The notes below the pieces were generated by a model. It was given only the letters and a program-made list of their open reading frames with translations, was not told the DNA's origin and did not search any database. Both the position numbers and the translations under genes were made by a program. Below, one piece after another: positions 59,210 to 64,000 of a stretch of DNA of 64,000 nucleotides (position 1 is the stretch's first letter; every line of letters begins with the position of its first letter). Origin of the DNA: Streptomyces sp. 1-11 (lineage in GTDB: Bacteria > Actinomycetota > Actinomycetes > Streptomycetales > Streptomycetaceae); assembly GCF_007176755.1 (NCBI RefSeq), contig NZ_BJTV01000008.1:1-64000 (forward strand). Direction: 5' to 3'.

Positions 59210-60421
59210 TCAGCGGGCGAGTACGGGGGTGAAGCGGACGGGCAGCCGGTTCAGTCCCCTGAGCCAGGGCGAGGGCCTGCGGGCGAGGGACCCGGCGGGC
59301 ACCGCCAGGTCGATGTCCGGCAGCCGGTCCAGGACCACCTCGATGCCGGTCCGGGCGATCACCTCGGCGATCTCCTGCGCGGGGAACGGGCAGGAGTGCT
59401 CGCCGTGACCGAAGGAGAAGTGCGCGCTGTTGCCGCCGGTCAGCGCCGAGGCGTCGGTGCGCACCTGCGGGTCGGAGTTGGCGCCCTGCAGCCCGAGCAG
59501 CACCAGGTCCCCGGCCCGGACCGAACGGCCGCCGAGATGGGTGTCGCGGGTGGCCCAGCGGCCGGCCACGTTCTGCGTGGGGGTGTCCTCCCACAGCACC
59601 TCGTTCATGGCCTCCGCGACGCTGTGCTGTCCTCCGAAGAGCGAGGCGGCGAAGCGGTCGTCGGTGAGCATCAGCCGCAGCGAGTTGCCGATCCAGTCGG
59701 CGGTCGGCTGGTGCCCGGCCGCCGTCATCACCATCAGGTCCTGGGCGATCTCCTCGTCGGTGAAGCCGCTGTCGTCGGCGAGCATCCGGGAGACCACGTC
59801 GTCGGCCGGCTCCTCGCGCCGGTCGGCGATCAGCCGCTGCATCGAACCGGCGAGATGGGACTGCCCGGCCAGCGCCCGCTCCCGGCCGTCGATCATGTCG
59901 TTGAGCGCGGTGACCAGGCCGGGGCCGTCCTCGTCCGGGAAACCGTAGAGCCGGGCGAGGACGCGCACCGGCAGCAGCATCGCGTACTGCCCGATCAGGT
60001 CCGCCTCGCCGGCCGTGCACAGCGCGTCGATCAGCTCGTCCGCGAACCGCTCGGCGTGCCGCCGCAGTTCGGACGGGTCGACCGCCTCCAGCGCGTTGCC
60101 CAGCATCGCCGCGCGCTGCCGGTGCCGTTCGCCGACCGTGTACAGGATGGACGGCTGCTTGTGCCCGATCATCGGCAGCAGGGGCCAGTCGGCGGGCACG
60201 TTCTCCCACTGGTTCCACAGGTCCGAGTCCCGGCTGAACAGCACCGGATCGCCGGTGACCTGGTGCAGCTCGCGGTAGCCCAGCACCAACCAGGCCGGGA
60301 GGCCGCCGTCGAGCAGCACGGGCACCACCGCGCCGTGGTCGCGCCGCATCTCGCGGTACAGCCGGGCGGGGTCGGTCCCGAACCCGGGTCCGCCGAGCGG
60401 GACGGCTTCGGGGATCGTCAC
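59210..60421 (-). CDS. Cytochrome P450 lacking the EXXR arginine, CYP157-like
   Basis: A 403-aa P450-like protein. The I-helix TAAGHQPTADW and haem loop FGHGEHSCPFPAQE (proximal Cys near 347) are intact. The K-helix reads AEAMNEVLWEDTPTQN (EVLW at 59602-59591), so the normally invariant Arg of EXXR is Trp. That is the known peculiarity of CYP157 enzymes. The GTG at 60421 overlaps the cvnD stop by 4 bp (GTGA) with AGGAG upstream, so it is tightly coupled. It probably works with the CYP154-like partner; its own catalytic competence is doubtful or special. Confidence 0.92.
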   Translation of the reverse strand: MTIPEAVPLGGPGFGTDPARLYREMRRDHGAVVPVLLDGGLPAWLVLGYRELHQVTGDPVLFSRDSDLWNQWENVPADWPLLPMIGHKQPSILYTVGERHRQRAAMLGNALEAVDPSELRRHAERFADELIDALCTAGEADLIGQYAMLLPVRVLARLYGFPDEDGPGLVTALNDMIDGRERALAGQSHLAGSMQRLIADRREEPADDVVSRMLADDSGFTDEEIAQDLMVMTAAGHQPTADWIGNSLRLMLTDDRFAASLFGGQHSVAEAMNEVLWEDTPTQNVAGRWATRDTHLGGRSVRAGDLVLLGLQGANSDPQVRTDASALTGGNSAHFSFGHGEHSCPFPAQEIAEVIARTGIEVVLDRLPDIDLAVPAGSLARRPSPWLRGLNRLPVRFTPVLAR

Positions 60422-61044
60422 ACGAACTCCTGTCGGGGCGAGCCCGCCCACGCGGACGGGTCGGCGTACCGGTTCCTGACGTGCTCCACCAGCGTGATCA
60501 GCGTGTGCTTGCCGGACTCGCGGGAGCGGGCGTCGCAGTCGATCAGCGGCACGCGCGGATCCAGGTCGAGCGCCTCGCGGACGTCCTCGCCCGCGCGCAC
60601 GGCGCCGCCGAAGTCGTTGCAGGCCACGATGAACGGGGTGCCGTGGTGTTCCAGCCGGTCGATGGCGTACCAGGAGTCGTCGATACGCCGGGTGTCGACG
60701 AGCACCACCGCGCCGAGCGTGCCCGAGAACAGCCGGTCCCACAGGAACCAGAACCGCTCCTGGCCCGGTGCGCCGAACAGGTACAGCACGTTGTGCGCGT
60801 CCAGGGTGATCCGGCCGAAGTCGAAGGCGACCGTGGTGGCGGACTTGCCGCGCACCTGACGGATGTCGTCGACGCCGGCGCCGGCCTGGGTCATCGTCTC
60901 CTCGGTGTTGAGGGGACGGATCTCGCTGACGGAGCGGACCAGCGTGGTCTTGCCGACGCCGAAGCCGCCCACGACCACGATCTTGAGACCGTTGTCGGCG
61001 GTGGCACCCAACGGGGTGCGCGCGTCAGAGGTTGCGTAGTCCAA
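60418..61044 (-). CDS. cvnD: Conservon GTP-binding protein CvnD
   Basis: A 208-aa Ras/MglA-like GTPase of the conservon. The P-loop is VVVGGFGVGKTTLVRSVSEI (about 23-42), switch-II FLFGAPGQERFWFLWD, then DTRRIDDSWYAIDRLE and the base-recognition region VACNDFGG in place of NKxD. It forms a membrane-associated complex with CvnA-C, resembling eukaryotic G-protein coupled signalling. I place the start at TTG 61044, 20 bp inside cvnC; GGAG lies about 11 nt upstream. It overlaps the CYP157-like gene by 4 bp. Confidence 0.92.
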   Translation of the reverse strand: MDYATSDARTPLGATADNGLKIVVVGGFGVGKTTLVRSVSEIRPLNTEETMTQAGAGVDDIRQVRGKSATTVAFDFGRITLDAHNVLYLFGAPGQERFWFLWDRLFSGTLGAVVLVDTRRIDDSWYAIDRLEHHGTPFIVACNDFGGAVRAGEDVREALDLDPRVPLIDCDARSRESGKHTLITLVEHVRNRYADPSAWAGSPRQEFV

Positions 61045-61372
61045 CGAGCACCTGCTCCAGGATGTCGGGGTCGGTCGGGGCCGGCCTGCGGGGATGACGG
61101 GCGCTGACCCGGCCCGCCGCGAGCAGGTCGGACAGCAGCACCTTGGTGATGCTCACCGGCAGCCGCAGTTCGGCGGCTATCTCCACCACGGAGGCCGGCG
61201 ACCGGCTCAGCTCGAGGATGGCCACGTGCTCCGACTGCATGCCGGACACCGGCTCCGACTCGGCGACCACGAGCGTGACCAGGTCGAAGGGGGTGTCCGG
61301 AGCTGACCGGCTGCGGCCCTGCGTGATGGTGTACAGGCGGTCGGGGGCGTCGTCCCTGCCCGGCCGGCTCAT
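61025..61372 (-). CDS. cvnC: Conservon protein CvnC (DUF742)
   Basis: A 115-aa DUF742 protein with a winged-helix-like core: LYTITQGRSRSAPDTPFDLVTLVVA, then HVAILELSRSPASVVEIAAELRLPVSITKVLLSDLLAAGRVSAR, ending DPDILEQVLVGLRNL. These are the diagnostic blocks of CvnC. It overlaps cvnB by 4 bp (ATGA) and cvnD by 20 bp, as in other conservons. In the family it interacts with the sensor and GTPase; no catalysis is expected. Confidence 0.93.
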   Translation of the reverse strand: MSRPGRDDAPDRLYTITQGRSRSAPDTPFDLVTLVVAESEPVSGMQSEHVAILELSRSPASVVEIAAELRLPVSITKVLLSDLLAAGRVSARHPRRPAPTDPDILEQVLVGLRNL

Positions 61373-61776
61373 GACGTGCGCGGCGGCGCGGTCAGGTGCT
61401 CGCCGAGCTGTTCCACCAGCTCGCTCATGGTGTGCCCGACGAGTCCGGCGTCCGCCTCCTCCGTGGTGACCACGGCCAGATGGGCGCCCGCGCCGGCCTC
61501 CACGATGAACAGCACACCGCCGTAGAACTCCGCCATCGCCGAGCGCACGCCGCCGCTGCCGTCGCCGAACTCGACGGACGCCCCGTGCGAGAGCGACTGG
61601 ATGCCGGCCGCGATGGCGGCGAGCTGGTCGGCCTGGTCGACGGACAGCTCCGGGGTACGGCACAGCTTCAGTCCGTCCCGGGAGAGCACGAGCGCGTGCA
61701 GGGCGCCCGGGGTCCGCTCCAGCAGGCCCTCCAGGAGCCAGGTGAGCTTGTCGTCGGCGGTGGTCGGGCCGGTCAT
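61369..61776 (-). CDS. cvnB: Conservon protein CvnB (roadblock/LC7)
   Basis: A 135-aa roadblock/LC7 protein: LTWLLEGLLERTPGALHALVLSRDGLKLCRTPELSVDQADQLAAIAAGIQSLSHGASVEFG, then MAEFYGGVLFIVEAGAGAHLAVVTTEEADAGLVGHTMSELVEQL. Roadblock proteins bind small GTPases and often act as their GAP or scaffold, here for CvnD. It is coupled by ATGA overlaps to cvnA upstream and cvnC downstream. Confidence 0.93.
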   Translation of the reverse strand: MTGPTTADDKLTWLLEGLLERTPGALHALVLSRDGLKLCRTPELSVDQADQLAAIAAGIQSLSHGASVEFGDGSGGVRSAMAEFYGGVLFIVEAGAGAHLAVVTTEEADAGLVGHTMSELVEQLGEHLTAPPRTS

Positions 61777-63389
61777 GACGTGGTGTCGCCTTCCAGGTGC
61801 GAGTGCGGTGGGCGGGTGCCGGGGGAGGGGGCTTCGTGTCCGGCCGGGTGACCGCCGGGTGCGTCCGGGCCGTCCGGCGCCGTGACGTGGGAGTCGGCGT
61901 CGGCGCCGTCCCGGCCGGCGTCCTGGGCGGAACCGGCGCGGCCGCGGGCGTCCGGCGCCGGGCGGACTGCCTGCCGGAAGCTGCCGAAGCGGGCGGCGCG
62001 GGCCCTGGCGTCACCGGCGGGCCGCCGGTCGCCGGGCGCTCCCTCCTCGCCGCCGGACGGGACCGGGGCGCCGTCGGTGCGGGGCGCCGGCCGGGAGCGT
62101 TCCGCGGCGGCGAGGGTACGGCCCCGGCGGCGCTTCGGCAGCCCGGCCGGACCCGGCGCGGCCGCGTCGTGGACCGCGTCCAGGTCCGGGGGAGCCGGAG
62201 CCGGCGAGGCCTTCGCGGGCTCCGGGCGGGGAGCCGGCACCGGCGCCGCCGGGGCGGCACCGGCGAGGATGTCCTGCGGGACGAGCATCAGCACACCGGT
62301 GCCGCCGCGGGCCGAGGGCCGGAACGACACCTTCAGACCGTGCTTGCGGGCCAGCCGGCCGACCACGGCGAGCCCCAGCCGGGTGCCGGTCAGACCGCCC
62401 AGCTCCGAGACGTCACCGGCGACCGCCCGCTCCGCACGGCGCAGCTGCACCTCGCCCATGACCAGCCCGCTGTCCTCCACCGAGACGATGACCCCGGCCG
62501 GGACCTCCTCCACGTAGACATGGACCTCGGCGGTCGGCGGCGAGAAGTTCGCGGCGTTGTCGAGGAGTTCGGCCAGCGCGTGCATCACGCCCTCGGCGGC
62601 GTGCCCGGCGACCGCGCTCTCGCTGACCGAGTGCACCCGCACCCGCCGGTATCCGGCGATCCGGCCCATCGCCCCGCGCAGGATGGACTCCATTCCGATG
62701 GGCCGTGCCCACCGGCGGCCCGAGCGTGCTCCGGTCAGCACGGCGATGGAGTCCGCCAGCCGTCCCGCCTGGGCGGTGCGGTGGTCGAGGTGCAGCAGGT
62801 CGGCGAGCACGTCCTCGTCGGTGTGCCGGTCCTCCATCGCGCGCAGGTCGGCGAGCGTGGCCGTGGCCAGGGCCTGCATCCGGGCGGCCGCGTTGGCGGT
62901 CGCGGACACCGCCGCGCCGCGCTCGCGCCGCGCGCGCTCCAGTTCGGCGGCCAGGGCGGCGTTCTCCGCGCGCAGCCGGTCCGCCGCACGCTCACCCTCC
63001 TCCAGCAGCCGGACCCGCTCGGCGGCGAACGACTCGGTCAGCTCCGTTCGCCCGCGCGCGAGTTCGTCGGCGAGCCGCTGCTGCTCCTGGCGCGCCTCCT
63101 CCGCGGTGCGGGCCTGTCGCTGCTCCAGCCGTGCGAGGTCCTGGGCCATGCTCTCCAGCCGGCGTCCGCCGGCGCGCGCGGCCCGCAGGGCGTGCGCGGC
63201 CGTGGCCACCGCGGCGCTGAGCACGGCCGCCGCCGCGCCGGCGCCCCAGGCGAGCGGGGCGCGCACCGGACCGGGTGCCGCCGCCACCGCCGTCCAGACG
63301 ACGAGAGCCGACAGGGCGGCGGTCGCGGCGAGGGCGACGGCGAACGTGCGGGAGGGGGAACGGTCGCCGGGATGCGTGGGCGGGGTCAT
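61773..63389 (-). CDS. cvnA: Conservon sensor histidine-kinase-like protein CvnA
   Basis: A 538-aa membrane protein. Two N-terminal membrane helices (about 15-37 and 45-65), a long coiled coil (about 75-155), a dimerisation-like region (165-225; HTDEDVLADLLHLDHRTAQAGRLADS), and a HATPase_c domain (about 255-375; ALAELLDNAANFS, VEDSGLVM, LGLAVVGRLARKHG). An Ala/Pro-rich, likely disordered tail follows (390-538). It should signal to CvnB-D. ATG 63389 is preferred over GTG 63464, because the latter would place 25 unlikely residues before MTPPTHPG, though a TATAGT -10 at 63490 is compatible with either. Confidence 0.9.
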   Translation of the reverse strand: MTPPTHPGDRSPSRTFAVALAATAALSALVVWTAVAAAPGPVRAPLAWGAGAAAAVLSAAVATAAHALRAARAGGRRLESMAQDLARLEQRQARTAEEARQEQQRLADELARGRTELTESFAAERVRLLEEGERAADRLRAENAALAAELERARRERGAAVSATANAAARMQALATATLADLRAMEDRHTDEDVLADLLHLDHRTAQAGRLADSIAVLTGARSGRRWARPIGMESILRGAMGRIAGYRRVRVHSVSESAVAGHAAEGVMHALAELLDNAANFSPPTAEVHVYVEEVPAGVIVSVEDSGLVMGEVQLRRAERAVAGDVSELGGLTGTRLGLAVVGRLARKHGLKVSFRPSARGGTGVLMLVPQDILAGAAPAAPVPAPRPEPAKASPAPAPPDLDAVHDAAAPGPAGLPKRRRGRTLAAAERSRPAPRTDGAPVPSGGEEGAPGDRRPAGDARARAARFGSFRQAVRPAPDARGRAGSAQDAGRDGADADSHVTAPDGPDAPGGHPAGHEAPSPGTRPPHSHLEGDTTS

Positions 63390-63484
63390 CGGTCCGGGGG
63401 GATCCTCGCGGCAGAGAGGGGCAACGGAGGGCAGGCGGAGACATCCGGGTGGGGGAGAAGACACTCGGGTGTGAACTGCCGGTC

Positions 63485-63490
63485 ACTATA
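63485..63490 (-). promoter_or_regulatory. Candidate -10 element of the conservon operon
   Basis: TATAGT on the minus strand within an AT-richer segment (about 63481-63525) of the 326-bp region between cvnA and pyc. The -35 (TCCTTT, 17 nt upstream) is poor. Start point near 63478, about 90 bp before the chosen cvnA start codon. Confidence 0.4.
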
Positions 63491-63715
63491 CGAGAGTTCG
63501 TGATCGAAAAGGAAAGAGTCCGTGTGCGTTCCAGGCATCGGACGGTCACCGGCCCGGACCGTCGGCCGATGCGGCCTGTGGTGTCGCCCACCTCGCCCGT
63601 GTGACGGTTCTCGCACGTCGAGACGTTTTGGCACCCCCTAATGTTGCCGCGACGTACGGCAGGGATGGCTGACACCATGGTGTTCGTCGCCGCCAGGCAG
63701 CTGAAGGGATCCAGG

Positions 63716-64000
63716 ATGTTCCGCAAGGTGCTGGTCGCCAACCGTGGGGAGATCGCGATCCGCGCGTTCCGCGCGGGTTACGAACTCGGTGCGCGCACGG
63801 TCGCCGTGTTCCCGCACGAGGACCGCAACTCACTGCACCGGCTGAAAGCCGACGAGGCGTACGAGATCGGTGAACCCGGACACCCCGTGCGGGCCTACCT
63901 CTCCGTCGAGGAGATCGTGGGCGCGGCCCGCCGGGCGGGCGCCGACGCCGTCTACCCCGGGTACGGGTTCCTGTCGGAGAACCCCGAGCTGGCCCGCGCC
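63716..64000 (+). CDS. pyc: Pyruvate carboxylase, N-terminal part (cut by window edge)
   Basis: First 95 codons of a biotin carboxylase-type enzyme. MFRKVLVANRGEIAIRAFRA is the universal opening of the biotin carboxylase domain. HEDRNSLHRLKADEAYEIGEPGHPVRAYLSVEEIV is specific to pyruvate carboxylase rather than acetyl-CoA carboxylase. It would form oxaloacetate from pyruvate, bicarbonate and ATP. ATG 63716 is chosen because family proteins start exactly here and AAGGGAT lies about 8 nt upstream; an in-frame ATG at 63665 would add 17 residues. It diverges from the conservon operon. Confidence 0.9.
   Translation, partial: MFRKVLVANRGEIAIRAFRAGYELGARTVAVFPHEDRNSLHRLKADEAYEIGEPGHPVRAYLSVEEIVGAARRAGADAVYPGYGFLSENPELARA

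Overview
This 64-kb window is chromosomal DNA of a Streptomyces or very close relative. The evidence is the very high GC content, the strong third-position GC bias, GTG/TTG starts, frequent ATGA/GTGA gene overlaps, a conservon (cvn) operon with paired P450s, a mycothiol-dependent formaldehyde pathway, sortase-E type LAETG anchoring, SpoIIE-type phosphatases and one in-frame TTA (bldA) codon. No rRNA, tRNA, CRISPR array, insertion sequence or prophage was seen. Two genes are cut by the window ends: ctaD on the left and pyruvate carboxylase on the right.

Layout. 1-3.2 kb: 5' end of ctaD, a small sigma factor with an overlapping membrane partner, a repeat-rich noncoding stretch, a SnoaL-like protein and a small secreted protein. 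3.3-6.1 kb: formaldehyde detoxification pair (mycothiol-dependent dehydrogenase plus MBL hydrolase) and an SDR. 6.2-9.9 kb: L,D-transpeptidase, a 57-aa protein, a membrane-anchored S1 protease and a DUF574 methyltransferase. 10-15.7 kb: MalY-type aminotransferase, PPOX-like protein, DUF35 protein with a TetR regulator, ATP-grasp protein, a peptidoglycan-binding membrane protein with decapeptide repeats, and a flavin-reductase-like protein. 15.7-22.7 kb: multi-sensor SpoIIE phosphatase, small proteins, RpiR regulator, GT39-like glycosyltransferase and a P-loop kinase. 22.7-31.4 kb: carbohydrate block (HAD phosphoglucomutase with GH65 phosphorylase, and a GH15 hydrolase), BlaI regulator, GT-C-like membrane protein and small proteins. 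31.4-42.1 kb: second SpoIIE phosphatase/kinase, ferredoxin-NADP reductase, NlpC/P60 protein and a sortase-anchored DUF1996 protein. 42.2-49.5 kb: GNAT protein behind a perfect CebR-type operator, lipoprotein, LIP-family lipase, methyltransferase, flavodoxin-like protein, and a 719-aa two-domain protein that appears catalytically dead in both halves, followed by a small helical protein and acylphosphatase. 49.6-57.7 kb: MFS/MocR divergent pair, a tightly coupled nucleotidyltransferase-BON-metallophosphoesterase operon, a second MFS and an aldo/keto reductase with a MerR-type promoter. 57.8-63.4 kb: complete conservon cvnA-D with two P450s, one lacking the EXXR arginine. 63.7 kb onward: pyc.

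The regulatory content is the richest part. Two matched operators sit against the -10 boxes of the TetR gene and its DUF35 neighbour. There is a CebR palindrome, MocR-style direct repeats, a 19-bp-spacer MerR promoter, a start codon in the loop of a perfect hairpin, a stop codon in the loop of a terminator, and many strong factor-independent-type stem-loops at gene ends. The best candidates for undescribed biology are the two-domain probable pseudoenzyme with its TTA codon, and the nucleotidyltransferase-BON-phosphoesterase operon.
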